A DNA stretch of 54,034 nucleotides. Origin: Noviherbaspirillum galbum. GTDB lineage: Bacteria > Pseudomonadota > Gammaproteobacteria > Burkholderiales > Burkholderiaceae_D. The stretch spans positions 1 to 54,034 of the forward strand of contig NZ_JAAIVB010000070.1 in the NCBI RefSeq assembly GCF_010974945.1, given 5' to 3'. The notes under the pieces were generated by a model. The model had not been told where the DNA came from and searched no databases. It worked only from the letters and a program-made list of their open reading frames with translations. Made by a program: the position numbers and the translations under genes. Shown here in pieces: positions 1 through 8,351 of the stretch (its first letter is position 1; each line of letters begins with the position of its first letter).

Positions 1-767
1 GCGCCGGACTCGGCGCGGTGATCGGCGCGGCGACGGGCGATGGCGGCGGCCGCCGCACGGCGACAGGCGCGGCGCTCGGCGGCGCAGCGGGCGCGGTGAT
101 CGGCAACATCTGGTCGGCCCGCATGGAACAGCAAAAGCGCGTCATGCAGCAGGCAACACAAGGAACCGGCGTGCAGGTCACCCAGACCGCCGACAACCGC
201 CTGAAGCTGGATATCCCGACTGACATTTCCTTCGATACCAACCGCTCCGACATCAAGGCCAACCTGCGTCCCATCCTCGACAAGTTCGCGAGCACCCTGG
301 TCGAGAACCCCTATGCCAGGGTAAACATCGTAGGCCATACCGATAACACCGGAAGTGACGCCATCAACGATCCGCTGTCGGTGAACCGGGCGGCGCATAC
401 GCGGGACTACCTCGTCCAGCATGGCGTGGCGTCGAACCGCGTTGCGATCGACGGCCGCGGTTCGCATGAACCGGTCGCCCCCAACGATACGGACGTCAAT
501 CGCTCGCGCAATCGCCGCGTGGAAATCTACGTCGCCGAACAGCAGGCCAACGCGCAGGCGCCCCAGCAATCCTCGGGCGGCCCGTCTGGTCCCTACGGCA
601 ATCCGGGCACGGCGCAAGGCGGTTACGGCGGCCAAACGTATCCGGCGCCGGCGGGCTATCCCCAGGCTCCGGCTGCCGGCTATCCGGCACCCGCAGGCAG
701 CTACCCCGCTCCCGCAGGCGGCTATGGCGGGCAAGGAAGCACGGGCGGATTGCTCCCGCCGCGCTGA
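1..767 (+). CDS. OmpA-family outer membrane protein, 5' truncated by the window edge
   Basis: The frame is open from base 3, so the start lies outside the window. The visible part opens with an Ala/Gly-rich stretch resembling a glycine zipper, which suggests membrane insertion. An OmpA C-terminal peptidoglycan-binding domain follows at about residues 65-175. Its hallmarks are present: the FDTNRSDI segment, the GHTDNTGS loop, and the NRSRNRRVEI end with conserved Asp and Arg that bind diaminopimelate. The last 70 residues are a Pro/Ala/Gly/Tyr-rich tail with repeated YPAPAG units. The family tethers the outer membrane to the cell wall. The tail is not part of the family fold and may be surface exposed. 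A strong terminator follows directly. Confidence 0.85.
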   Translation, partial: AGLGAVIGAATGDGGGRRTATGAALGGAAGAVIGNIWSARMEQQKRVMQQATQGTGVQVTQTADNRLKLDIPTDISFDTNRSDIKANLRPILDKFASTLVENPYARVNIVGHTDNTGSDAINDPLSVNRAAHTRDYLVQHGVASNRVAIDGRGSHEPVAPNDTDVNRSRNRRVEIYVAEQQANAQAPQQSSGGPSGPYGNPGTAQGGYGGQTYPAPAGYPQAPAAGYPAPAGSYPAPAGGYGGQGSTGGLLPPR

Positions 768-800
768 CAACTTGGATAAGACCCGGGAACGGGCAGACGC

Positions 801-829
801 AAAAAAGCCGACCCGAGGGTCGGCTTTTT
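801..829. terminator. Bidirectional rho-independent terminator
   Basis: The arms AAAAAAGCCGACCC and GGGTCGGCTTTTT enclose a two- to three-base loop, with an A run on one side and a T run on the other. It sits between the convergent OmpA-family and cytochrome genes and can serve both. Confidence 0.9.
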
Positions 830-866
830 CATTGGACTGCGCTAGAACGGCGGCTTACTTTGCAGC

Positions 867-1748
867 TTACTTGGCGGCGCTGGCCATGTAATCCACGGCA
901 GCCTTGACTTCGTCGTCGGAGGCGGAAGATCCACCCTTGGGCGGCATCATGCCAGCCTTGCCCTGGAAGCCCTTGATGGCGTGCTCGTACAGGGTGGCGT
1001 TGCCTTGCTTGATGCGCGGTTCCCAGGCGGCCTTGTCGCCGAACTTCGGTGCGCCGGCAACACCCGCGCCATGGCAGGCCACGCAGGCGGATTCGTAGAG
1101 CTTCTTGCCGTCGGCAGCGGCCGGTGCGGCTGCAGCGGCGGGAGCAGCGGGGGCCGGAGCGGCGGCGGCGGCCGGTTGAGCGGCAGGCGCTGCGGGAGCG
1201 GCTTCTGCCGCGGGTGCGGCAGCAGCGGGAGCAGCGGCTGCCTTGACTTCAGGCTCCTTCAGCTTGCCGCCGGACTGGTTGGCCATGTAGACCACGGCGC
1301 GTTCGACTTCCACGTCGTCCAGGTCGGGATTGCCACCCTTCGCCGGCATGGCGCGGATGCCCTTGATCGCATGCTCCACCAGGGTTGCCTGGCCCTGGCC
1401 GATGCGTGCCGACCAGGCACCTGCGTCACCCACCTTGGGAGCGCCGGCTGCGCCGGTTGCGTGGCAGGCTGCGCACACCGCCTTGAAGACGGCATCGCCG
1501 CTTTGCAGCTGCTTCGGCGCATTCGCGTCTTTCAGGATGAACCCGTCGTCGGCAACCGGACGCAGCCTGGCGGCAATCGCTTCCTGGGTCTGGCTGGTCG
1601 AACCGGCACCGACCTTTTCCGCATTCGTCACGTACTGGACCAACAGCACGATAGCGATGATCGGTACGAGAAAACCTGCCAGGACCGCAGCAACCAGCTG
1701 CTTGGGCGTCTGGATGGCAGATGCGTGTTCGTTGTGTGCGTCGCTCAT
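867..1748 (-). CDS. Membrane-anchored di-haem c-type cytochrome (cytochrome c5 family)
   Basis: This is a 293-residue protein with one N-terminal transmembrane segment at about residues 17-40 and two class I cytochrome c domains on the periplasmic side. The haem attachment motifs are CAACH at 92-96 and CVACH at 222-226. Each is followed by a candidate axial Met, in RAMPAKGG near 134 and GMMPPKGG near 277. An Ala/Pro linker of about 45 residues joins the domains. The start is supported by GAGGGA just upstream of the ATG. The family carries electrons between periplasmic donors and terminal oxidases. The two-domain form with a flexible linker is common in Burkholderiales, and the electron partner cannot be read from this context. 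Confidence 0.9.
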   Translation of the reverse strand: MSDAHNEHASAIQTPKQLVAAVLAGFLVPIIAIVLLVQYVTNAEKVGAGSTSQTQEAIAARLRPVADDGFILKDANAPKQLQSGDAVFKAVCAACHATGAAGAPKVGDAGAWSARIGQGQATLVEHAIKGIRAMPAKGGNPDLDDVEVERAVVYMANQSGGKLKEPEVKAAAAPAAAAPAAEAAPAAPAAQPAAAAAPAPAAPAAAAAPAAADGKKLYESACVACHGAGVAGAPKFGDKAAWEPRIKQGNATLYEHAIKGFQGKAGMMPPKGGSSASDDEVKAAVDYMASAAK

Positions 1749-1954
1749 TATTCCCTCATTGCATTTTTCGAAACCGGTGTCGGGTCCGCGCTTGAACCAG
1801 AGTCTCCCTTGTGCCGCAGCGCAATACCTCGCAAAACCCTTGATTATAGTCGGAAAGGTGGGCCTTTGGTATGGAGATTACCGGATTTGCATGGACGCCA
1901 CGGCCGAAACCCGGTATCCTTCATGGCTCTTCAGCATCACTGCTGATGTCCCGT

Positions 1955-2030
1955 GCGGCTGTAGCTCAGTGGATAGAGTATTGGCCTCCGAAGCCAAGGG
2001 TCGTGGGTTCGATCCCCGCCAGCCGCGCCA
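1955..2030 (+). tRNA. tRNA-Arg (anticodon CCG)
   Basis: The cloverleaf folds completely. The acceptor arms are GCGGCTG and CAGCCGC, the anticodon stem is TTGGC/GCCAA, and the loop CTCCGAA holds CCG at 1988-1990. The T-loop is TTCGATC and CCA is encoded at 2028-2030. It reads the Arg codon CGG. The 3' portion from 1985 on is supplied by the integrated element, which keeps the tRNA functional. Confidence 0.96.
1985..2030 (+). repeat. Attachment site copy within the intact tRNA (attL)
   Basis: These 46 bases, from the anticodon stem to the CCA end, are identical to 12908-12953. They mark the left junction of the island. Identity ends at 1984 (G versus C) and at 2031 (T versus C), so the limits are exact. 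Confidence 0.95.
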
Positions 2031-2037
2031 TTTAAAT

Positions 2038-2050
2038 TCAATGACTTAGC
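2038..2050 (+). repeat. Terminal inverted 13-mer, left copy
   Basis: TCAATGACTTAGC lies 7 bases inside the left junction. Its exact reverse complement is at 12843-12855, 52 bases inside the right junction. The placement suggests integrase arm sites or excision-factor sites, but no function is demonstrated. Confidence 0.5.
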
Positions 2051-2128
2051 TCATTTCTCGCCATCCCTTCAAGGTTGCCAGTTTTGGCCGTGGTCTATTG
2101 GTGGACTAGCGGCGGAGCGTTACGGCAA

Positions 2129-2404
2129 CTAGATGCCAAGCTTCCGATACTGATTCAACAAGTTGGCAAAAGTCCGACTTGTATAGATGGCTTCGTTGTA
2201 CTGGATCCCGCGGTTGTCGTACAGCTCGCCAATCAACAAGAGCGCGGCCGACTTGATTGGAGCGGGAACCTCGCCATCGGCATAGGTTTCGCCAGTGTAG
2301 TTCTCTACATGCGCCTTTGCGGTCGCAATCATTCCCAAAATCAAGTCATCGTCGGCGTTATCATCGACTCGGATAAAGTTTTTTGCTTCGTCTAGGGTAA
2401 TCAT
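2129..2404 (-). CDS. Head-tail connector protein (HK97 gp6-like)
   Basis: This is a 91-residue protein beginning MITLDEAKNFIRVDD, with the mostly helical pattern of the phage gp6-like connector family. A central AKAHVENYTGE segment and a C-terminal helix ending NLLNQYRKLGI fit that family. Such proteins form a ring under the portal and create the surface to which a tail or stopper attaches. The ATG at 2404 is preceded by AGAGGA. It is the last gene before the left attachment site. In an element without tail genes, this protein would be the physical interface to a helper phage tail. No second adaptor gene is visible in the 156 bases between it and TerL. Confidence 0.72.
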   Translation of the reverse strand: MITLDEAKNFIRVDDNADDDLILGMIATAKAHVENYTGETYADGEVPAPIKSAALLLIGELYDNRGIQYNEAIYTSRTFANLLNQYRKLGI

Positions 2405-2560
2405 TTTTGGTCCTCTGTTGAAAGTACCGGCCGCGCGAGCGGAGGTCTGAAAGGTTTGCCCGCCGCCGGTTGTCGGGGTTTTGCTCGACGCGGGCACTTG
2501 CCGACTGATCCCGCGAGTACCAATCCGCTTGCGCGGGGGCGTACTCTACCCTCTCAAAAT

Positions 2561-4126
2561 CTAAAAGAACGCAAACTCGCCTTCGTCATAAACGCTTGGC
2601 CGTTCTTCGTCTGCTTCCATTGCGCGGCCAAGCGCCATAAGCGCCGCGACAATACCGTCGATTCTTTCGGTACTTTTGGACTTGTCCGGCTTCATATTCC
2701 CGGCTTCGTCTTGCTTTATAGAAACGTTGGACGCCATCCAGCGAAGAACCGGGTTGCCGCCGTGGTTGATTTCTTGCGCCAGGACTCGGCGCTCAAGTTC
2801 TTTTGTTGGGCCGCTCATCGAGGCAAAGCCTTGGCCGAATCCAATCATCTCGAACCCATCGCCGGCTAGTTGCGTTGAAATCTGCGTGGCGTTCCAGCGG
2901 TCAACCGCGATTTCCTTGATTTGGTATATCTCGGCTAGCTCGTTGATCTTTGCTCGAATGATGTCGTAATCAATTACGTTGCCTTCAGTTGGGATAATCA
3001 AGCCTTGGCGTGCCCAAACTTCATATGGCACGCGGTCCCGGCTGGATCGCCGCTTGATGCCTTCCCGCGGAACAAAGAAAAACGGAAGAAGATGGACCTT
3101 GCCGGCAATAGGGAAGGCAAGAACAAGCGCCGCAATATCGGTGGTGGAGGCAAGATCCAATCCGGCATAGCAAACCCGCCCGGACAGATCCGGTAACTCG
3201 CCGCCGCATTTGTCCCAAGTCTCAAGCGGAATCCATCGAGTGTTTTGCTCGGTCCAGATATTCAGCAAAAGCCGCTTGAACGTGTTTTCGTATCCCGGTA
3301 ATTGCTGCGCCTTGGCACACTCAGCCGCAAAGTATTCTTCTTTGACCGATACGCCCAAGCCAGGGTGAGCTTTTCGCCAAGTCTCCGGCTTCTTCCAATC
3401 GTCCTCTTGGCCAGCCTCGAAGATAACCGGCAAGAACGCCTCGTCCTCAATGACTCCATCTCGAACCTTTACCGCGTAGTCGTAAAGCTCATAGCAAAGC
3501 GAGTTACGGTCATAGCCGGCGGTCGTAATTGCGACGGTAAGCGGCTGGCGGCGAGCGCCGGTGGAGGTCGTTAGAACGTCCCATAACTCGCGGTTTGGTA
3601 GTGCGTGAACCTCGTCAACCACAATTCCATGAGCGCTCAAGCCGTGCTTTGTGTACGCATCGGAAGAAAGTACCTTGTAACTGGAATTGGTTGAGCCAAC
3701 GATGATGGACCGCTTGAAAGATCGCGAGCGAGTACGCAACGCGGCGGAAGCATCCACCATACCTTTTGCCATCTCAAAAACGATTGCCGCTTGTTCGCGG
3801 TCGGCGGCGGCCGAATAGACCTCCGCTCCCGGTTCGCCGTCAGCAAAGAGCAAGTAGTTTGCAATCCCGGCGGCTAAGGTTGACTTGCCGGCTTTACGGG
3901 GAATCATAATGAAAGCCGTCCGGTACTTTCTCGTCCCGTCTTTTCGCTTCCAACCGAATAGCGGGCGAATGATTTTCTCCGCTTGCCACTCGTCCAGGTG
4001 TAGCGGTTGGCCGGCCCACTCGCCCTTGGTATGCGTTAGGCACTTGGAGAAGAACTGGACGGCACGCTCCGCGGCGGCTTCGTCGTACCAGTAGCCGGCC
4101 TTATTGGAAGAACTGCGCTGTTTCAT
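2561..4126 (-). CDS. terL: Terminase large subunit (HK97/lambdoid type)
   Basis: This is the 521-residue DNA packaging motor, with an N-terminal ATPase and a C-terminal nuclease. The Walker A-like motif is PRKAGKST near 76-83 and the Walker B is GIVVDE ending at 172. The nuclease domain opens with YAGLDLAS, with its first metal-binding Asp at about 324. Length and motifs are those of a complete terminase. The start at 4126 (MKQRSSSNKAGYW) is chosen over an upstream in-frame Met because it gives a modest 26-base overlap with terS. In cf-PICIs the satellite's own terminase packages its DNA selectively into its own heads. Nothing suggests damage. Confidence 0.93.
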   Translation of the reverse strand: MKQRSSSNKAGYWYDEAAAERAVQFFSKCLTHTKGEWAGQPLHLDEWQAEKIIRPLFGWKRKDGTRKYRTAFIMIPRKAGKSTLAAGIANYLLFADGEPGAEVYSAAADREQAAIVFEMAKGMVDASAALRTRSRSFKRSIIVGSTNSSYKVLSSDAYTKHGLSAHGIVVDEVHALPNRELWDVLTTSTGARRQPLTVAITTAGYDRNSLCYELYDYAVKVRDGVIEDEAFLPVIFEAGQEDDWKKPETWRKAHPGLGVSVKEEYFAAECAKAQQLPGYENTFKRLLLNIWTEQNTRWIPLETWDKCGGELPDLSGRVCYAGLDLASTTDIAALVLAFPIAGKVHLLPFFFVPREGIKRRSSRDRVPYEVWARQGLIIPTEGNVIDYDIIRAKINELAEIYQIKEIAVDRWNATQISTQLAGDGFEMIGFGQGFASMSGPTKELERRVLAQEINHGGNPVLRWMASNVSIKQDEAGNMKPDKSKSTERIDGIVAALMALGRAMEADEERPSVYDEGEFAFF

Positions 4127-4493
4127 CGTCTTCCTCCCGTTTTGGCACGGCCAGTTTTGCTCTTGCCGCCGGAGACAAACCAAGCTCGCTCGCATAAGCA
4201 CGCATTTGCGCTAGAAGCGCAGCCTTCAAAGGCTCGCCGGCTCGAACCGTGGAAACAATCTCCGCATAGGTCGCGCAATGGCCAACTAATACCGCGTTAT
4301 CCACGCAAGTAAGCACGCCCAGGTTGTCCAGCTCCGGCACGATACGGTTCCACTCGTCGCGGGCCTCGACGGGTAGCCAGTCCGGACAAGTGGGAGCGCC
4401 AACGGTCGGGAGGATTTCCCGGTCGTTCATGGGTCGCTTGCCGGGGTTGCCAGCAAGTTTTTTTATCGCGGTTGGAGTGGGTCTATTTGCCAT
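4101..4493 (-). CDS. terS: Terminase small subunit (P27 family)
   Basis: This 130-residue protein starts MANRPTPTAIKKLAGNPGKRP. The basic, Pro-containing opening followed by a helical core with CPDWLPVEARDEW is characteristic of the P27 small terminase family. These proteins recognise the packaging site and feed DNA to TerL. The C-terminus overlaps the TerL start by 26 bases, so the pair is probably translationally coupled. The gene is separated from the upstream HNH gene by an opposite-strand membrane-protein gene, so it may have its own promoter within 4494-4584. Confidence 0.9.
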   Translation of the reverse strand: MANRPTPTAIKKLAGNPGKRPMNDREILPTVGAPTCPDWLPVEARDEWNRIVPELDNLGVLTCVDNAVLVGHCATYAEIVSTVRAGEPLKAALLAQMRAYASELGLSPAARAKLAVPKREEDDETAQFFQ

Positions 4494-4584
4494 AGCAATT
4501 GGTTGTTGCCAGTTTCAAATTCTTTTTTGGTTGTAAGGGTTTCTTGTACTATTTGGCCTAGATAAATCCCGTGAGAAAGAACTT

Positions 4585-4815
4585 ATGGACGTTGAAAATG
4601 CCGACAAAGTAGCTCTTGCTGAAACGTTAGGAGGCATCAAGCGAGGAGTAGCGCGATTTTTACGCATGGGTTCATGGGGGCTTGTGTGCCTAATAATTTT
4701 GGTTGCGATGTACGATGCGAGCGAGACCTCAAACTCCATCACACTCCTTCGTTCTATCGCTATGGCTACCATGCCAGTTTGTCTATTGATCGCCATCCAA
4801 AATTTTCTTAAGTAA
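4585..4815 (+). CDS. Small two-helix membrane protein, possible satellite moron
   Basis: This is a 76-residue protein of unknown function and the only plus-strand gene I support in the island. It lies between terS and the HNH gene, which both read the other way. A charged N-terminal stretch of about 25 residues is followed by two hydrophobic segments, roughly MGSWGLVCLIILVAMY and a C-terminal one around IAMATMPVCLLIAI. AGAAAG lies upstream of the ATG. The AT-rich 90 bases before it hold TTTTGG and TACTAT hexamers 16 bases apart, a possible promoter. Opposite-strand, self-standing genes inside a head module are typical of morons that alter host or rival phage. The coding call rests on two well-formed membrane segments and is moderate; an antisense frame exists but looks less protein-like. 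Confidence 0.55.
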   Translation: MDVENADKVALAETLGGIKRGVARFLRMGSWGLVCLIILVAMYDASETSNSITLLRSIAMATMPVCLLIAIQNFLK

Positions 4816-4820
4816 AACTT

Positions 4821-5285
4821 TCAAGTGCGGTCGCGTGCGTGAGTGCCCATAGCCGGTTCGGGACCGTTTTGTTCTGGTGATTTTTGCGCTCGACGGTCCG
4901 TGTTCCAAAAATGGAGCGGGTCCAAGGGGCGGCCGTGGACGTCGCAACCCTTGATTGGCAACCACTGGCCGGTTCGCTTGTAGTGCTCGAAGTGTTGCGT
5001 CTTGCGGGAGTGGCACGGTCGGCACAAGCCAATCAAGTTGGATCGCTCGTTGTTGGTCGGGTCGTTGTCGGCGTGGTCTACTTCATTCGCGGGGGTAGTC
5101 CAACCACAACGCTCGCAGTCAGCGCAAAGCGGTTGCTCCGCCAGGACAAGAGCGCGGAGTTTGCGCCAAGCCGTGCCATTGAGCGCAAGCGTTCTGCCAT
5201 TTGCCCTTTGCTTATCCTTAAGCGTGCGCACGGTATCAAGCGCCTTGGGCATCTTGGTTCGATGGGATTTGATTGCGTTCGGCAT
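4821..5285 (-). CDS. HNH endonuclease of the packaging module
   Basis: This 154-residue protein has an HNH fold at about residues 50-95. It shows a zinc-binding CADC pair near 54-57, the catalytic EVDH segment with His 71, a central Asn near 83, and a second pair CRPCH at 88-92. In many HK97-like phages an HNH protein lies beside the terminase and is needed for cleavage of packaged DNA, and cf-PICIs keep it too. The start could be the ATG at 5285 or one at 5252; neither has a strong ribosome site. Both overlap the end of the portal gene, implying coupling. Confidence 0.87.
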   Translation of the reverse strand: MPNAIKSHRTKMPKALDTVRTLKDKQRANGRTLALNGTAWRKLRALVLAEQPLCADCERCGWTTPANEVDHADNDPTNNERSNLIGLCRPCHSRKTQHFEHYKRTGQWLPIKGCDVHGRPLDPLHFWNTDRRAQKSPEQNGPEPAMGTHARDRT

Positions 5286-6414
5286 TGGTCAACTTATCGA
5301 GGTTTTCAAACTTGCGGACTTCATCGACGGTAAGCCAGCCATCGGTAATCCCCTTGGAATAGAATTCGGCTCGATTGGCGCTATCGCCGCGAAGCAAACC
5401 CTCTACGTTGTGCTCCGCGAAGTAGGTACGCCGGCCGGCTTCGGTGAGTAGAGCGCGCGAGATAGCTTGCTCCCACATGGCCAGATGGCGGCGCAAGGTA
5501 TGAACCACGAAAACCCGGTTCATCTCGACGGAGTTGGAGTAGTTGCCATGTCGGAGGTCGCCAATAATGGTTGGGGGAACCCGGAATAGGCGCGCGATTT
5601 CCTCGACAGAGAATTGCCGGGATTCGAGCCATTGAGCATCCTCCATGCTCATCGAGACGGTTTGATACTCCACGCCTTCTTCGAGAATGGCGGTCTTGCC
5701 AGCGTTAGCGCCGCCGGAATATTGGCTAGTCCAGCTCGAAGCAAGATTTGTCCGTTGTTCGGTCTTGAGCTTTTGCGGAAACTTCAAGATTCCGGAAAGG
5801 CGAGTTCCATTCGCAAAAGTGCTATTGCCGTGGTCGCGTTCGGCAAGCGCCAGTTGAACGGTCTCCCGGCTTGCCGTAACGGGCGAAATGCCAAGCATTC
5901 CGTTATCGGATCTATGCCGCAAGTGGAAGATTTCTTCTTGCAGGAACCGCTTTACGTTTCCCTTGAGGTCGGAGACGTTATAGGCCATTCGGCCGTTCTC
6001 AAGGCGAATGACTGTTACCCGATCCGCCGGAATAGGGATAAGCGCTCGAACTTGGCCATCGTAGCCGCGTTGGATCTCCGCATAAGCATTGCCACGCAAA
6101 AGGACGCTTGCGGTCATCATCTCGCGGAATTCGAGCGCCGTTTGTAGTTCGTTCGGTTGGTCGTGAAGAACCTTGTAGAGCGGGTGAGACGTAGCGCGTT
6201 CGCGGCCATCATCATCGGTCCGCCGGTACAAAACCAGCGGGAGGGACGCGATAGTCTCGGAAATGGCAGATACGCAAGCGTAGACCGCGGATAGGCTTTC
6301 GGCACGTCCTGGCGTTACGCCGCCACTTCGCAATAGCGCCGCGCCATCCCACGAAGGATCAGCGGAGCGCCTTTCGACTCCAATAAGGCTTAGAGCGCGG
6401 GCAATGATGTTCAT
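5236..6414 (-). CDS. Portal protein (HK97 family)
   Basis: This is a 392-residue protein of the phage portal family. It has an N-terminal region with SLSAVYACVSAISETIASLP, a central wing, and a stem/clip region around VEEIARLFRVPPTIIGDL. The conserved RVPP segment is diagnostic for HK97-type portals. Portals form the dodecameric channel at one capsid vertex through which DNA enters. The start at 6414 is chosen because its ATG overlaps the TGA of the protease gene (ATGA); an in-frame TTG lies 15 bases earlier. Confidence 0.93.
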   Translation of the reverse strand: MNIIARALSLIGVERRSADPSWDGAALLRSGGVTPGRAESLSAVYACVSAISETIASLPLVLYRRTDDDGRERATSHPLYKVLHDQPNELQTALEFREMMTASVLLRGNAYAEIQRGYDGQVRALIPIPADRVTVIRLENGRMAYNVSDLKGNVKRFLQEEIFHLRHRSDNGMLGISPVTASRETVQLALAERDHGNSTFANGTRLSGILKFPQKLKTEQRTNLASSWTSQYSGGANAGKTAILEEGVEYQTVSMSMEDAQWLESRQFSVEEIARLFRVPPTIIGDLRHGNYSNSVEMNRVFVVHTLRRHLAMWEQAISRALLTEAGRRTYFAEHNVEGLLRGDSANRAEFYSKGITDGWLTVDEVRKFENLDKLTNAERNQIPSNQDAQGA

Positions 6415-6971
6415 AATGTTTCGATCCAAAGTGCCTCTAGCGAGCGTGCTCGGTCAGAGTTAATTTTTCGCCATTGCTCCATGCTGCGAACGGCAACGGT
6501 CGTATCCAGATAGGCCGGATTGCCGGTAATCGTGATTTCGTGAAGTTCGACGTCTAGAAGATCGCGGGTCAATACGCCGCCACGAATGTCCCATCTATCG
6601 CCGTTTTCCGGGACGCGGAAGCCGAAAGAGCAACCGGCAATGTCGCCGCGCTGGACAAGAACGCCAAGGTCGCGAGCGTAGGTCGTATCCGGCAAGGTCA
6701 ACTCGAAATAAAGTCCCTTGCTGTTCTCGGTTAGCTCCAAAGTGCCGGCTCCAACCCTTCCAAGCGTCTTTTGGTGGTCGTGTTCGTAGAGCGCGCGGAT
6801 ATTGTCCGGTTTGGCCAGGGAACGCTTGAAAGCTCCCGGCATGATGCGCTCCACAAACCCGCCCAGGTCTTGACTGAGCGAGTTGTAGACGGCCGCATAG
6901 CCGGTAAGTTTGTTGGTGGAGATGGCGCGCAGATCGCCGCCCGATCGTGTCTCGAAAGTATTGGTCCTCAT
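6411..6971 (-). CDS. Prohead maturation protease (HK97 gp4-like, U35)
   Basis: This is a 186-residue protein with the core of the caudovirus prohead protease family. The sequence LTGYAAVYN comes first, then the YEHDHQ segment with candidate catalytic His at 64-66, and GCSFGFRV with candidate nucleophile Ser 115. Spacing and order match a herpesvirus-like serine protease. It would cleave the N-terminal delta domain of the capsid protein during maturation. It lies directly between the portal and capsid genes, the usual arrangement. Confidence 0.93.
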   Translation of the reverse strand: MRTNTFETRSGGDLRAISTNKLTGYAAVYNSLSQDLGGFVERIMPGAFKRSLAKPDNIRALYEHDHQKTLGRVGAGTLELTENSKGLYFELTLPDTTYARDLGVLVQRGDIAGCSFGFRVPENGDRWDIRGGVLTRDLLDVELHEITITGNPAYLDTTVAVRSMEQWRKINSDRARSLEALWIETL

Positions 6972-6984
6972 GCGCGCCGCTCCG

Positions 6985-8217
6985 TTAGATTGCTACGTCA
7001 TCCGCGACCACGAACGCTTCCGGATGGCGGATTGCGACGTCGCACGTTGCCATTGCGCGAACCAGAACGCCGCCGCGCTTGTAAGCGTCGCTATCGAACG
7101 GATTAACCAGAATATCCAGCTCGGACCAAACGCCAAGAATGACTTGCGAGAAGTCGCCAAGGATCAAGCGGCCGGTATCGGGCGAACCGGTCTTGACCGG
7201 AACTTGTTTGGTGCTGTTGACCGCGAGGTCAGCCATACGGCCGCCTTCGGACAGATAAGCAGCTCCAGCGCTTGCGGATTTGAGAGTGCCGCGCAGTTTC
7301 GTTGCGACTTGCGGAGAGGTCAGCCAAGCGCCGGCGGATCCGTTGACCAGTTCAATCTTTTCCAACATCGCCAAGATGCCGTCATAGTCCAGCGTCGAAA
7401 GGCTTGCCGTTTGGATGCCGGAGGTTGCCAGGATGCCGGTTGGCTCGTTCGTGCCGCCGCCTTTAATCATCGCGGTGTCAATCGCCTTGGCCAGCGCAAA
7501 CGCCATATCGTCGCGAATCAATTGCTCGATTTGGGGAGAGCTTTGTTGGATCAGTTGACGCGACATTTCCGACAGAGCGCCAACATGCTTGGGGGTAAGC
7601 GTCTTTTTGCCAAAGGTCATGCCGGAGGTCGACAGATCGCCATTCTCGGCAACCCATCCGCTAGTAATGCCGGTTCCGTAAGCGGGGATTTCGACGTTGC
7701 CAGACAAGCCGGTCAGCACGCGAGCGCCAAGGGATCGGGCCAGCAGACGGTTACGGAACGGTTCAATGAATTGCTCCGGCTTGTAGTCAACCGGGACAAT
7801 TTGGGAAGCCGTGGTGGTGGTGTTGCGCTGCTCAAGCGCGGCCAGCGGAACGAAAATGCCTTGAGCTTTGCGACCATTGCGGCGCTCGATTTCCTTGCTG
7901 TATTCGGCGGCGGCTCCGGTGAGGCTGCGGCCTTCCATGCCGGCTTGGAGCACTTCGAGCAGCGACACATTGCGCTCAAGGTCAGAAAAAGCCTTGTCGC
8001 CGTTGACCGGCGTTCCGCTCATGCGACGTTCGGCATCGGCAAGGAAAGAAGCGCGGGACTCTTGGCCTTCCAGTTCGGTTACGCGAGCTTTCAGCGCGTC
8101 AAACTTGGCGGACTCGTCGGAGGTAAGGGAACGGCTTTCGGATTGCGCACGCTCGACAATCGAGCGCATTTCGGTGACTGCCAGAGCACGTTGCTCTTTG
8201 ATGGCATTGATGTTCAT
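6985..8217 (-). CDS. Major capsid protein (HK97 fold)
   Basis: This 410-residue protein has an N-terminal region of about 100 residues rich in Glu, Arg and Lys, predicted helical, which resembles the scaffold-like delta domain of HK97 gp5. The shell domain follows, with family-typical features around IVPVDYKPEQFIEP, MSRQLIQQSSPQIEQLI and GGGTNEPTGIL. It is the first gene of the head operon. AAAGGA lies a few bases before its ATG and a gene-free 200 bases lie upstream. In cf-PICIs the satellite capsid protein builds small heads suited to an island-length genome; 10.9 kb agrees with that idea, but head size cannot be read from sequence. Confidence 0.93.
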   Translation of the reverse strand: MNINAIKEQRALAVTEMRSIVERAQSESRSLTSDESAKFDALKARVTELEGQESRASFLADAERRMSGTPVNGDKAFSDLERNVSLLEVLQAGMEGRSLTGAAAEYSKEIERRNGRKAQGIFVPLAALEQRNTTTTASQIVPVDYKPEQFIEPFRNRLLARSLGARVLTGLSGNVEIPAYGTGITSGWVAENGDLSTSGMTFGKKTLTPKHVGALSEMSRQLIQQSSPQIEQLIRDDMAFALAKAIDTAMIKGGGTNEPTGILATSGIQTASLSTLDYDGILAMLEKIELVNGSAGAWLTSPQVATKLRGTLKSASAGAAYLSEGGRMADLAVNSTKQVPVKTGSPDTGRLILGDFSQVILGVWSELDILVNPFDSDAYKRGGVLVRAMATCDVAIRHPEAFVVADDVAI

Positions 8218-8351
8218 CGGTGGTCCTTTTGCAAAAGGGGTTTAGGTATTCCCCTTATAGCAATAGACCAAAGCTATTAGTATTGAACCGAAAAGATAAA
8301 ACCTCTATGGATGGCTATAGAGCGCAAAAGCGCTTTCGGCTCAAAGAATTT

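Noticed and set aside
4515-4796. Minus-strand frame opposite the small membrane-protein gene
   Set aside because: Its sequence is Ser/Arg/Pro-rich without a fold-like pattern and lacks a ribosome site; the plus-strand frame has two clean membrane helices.
8218-8351. Specific -35/-10 promoter for the capsid operon
   Set aside because: TATAAG and several AT-rich hexamers occur on the minus strand, but no pair has acceptable spacing.
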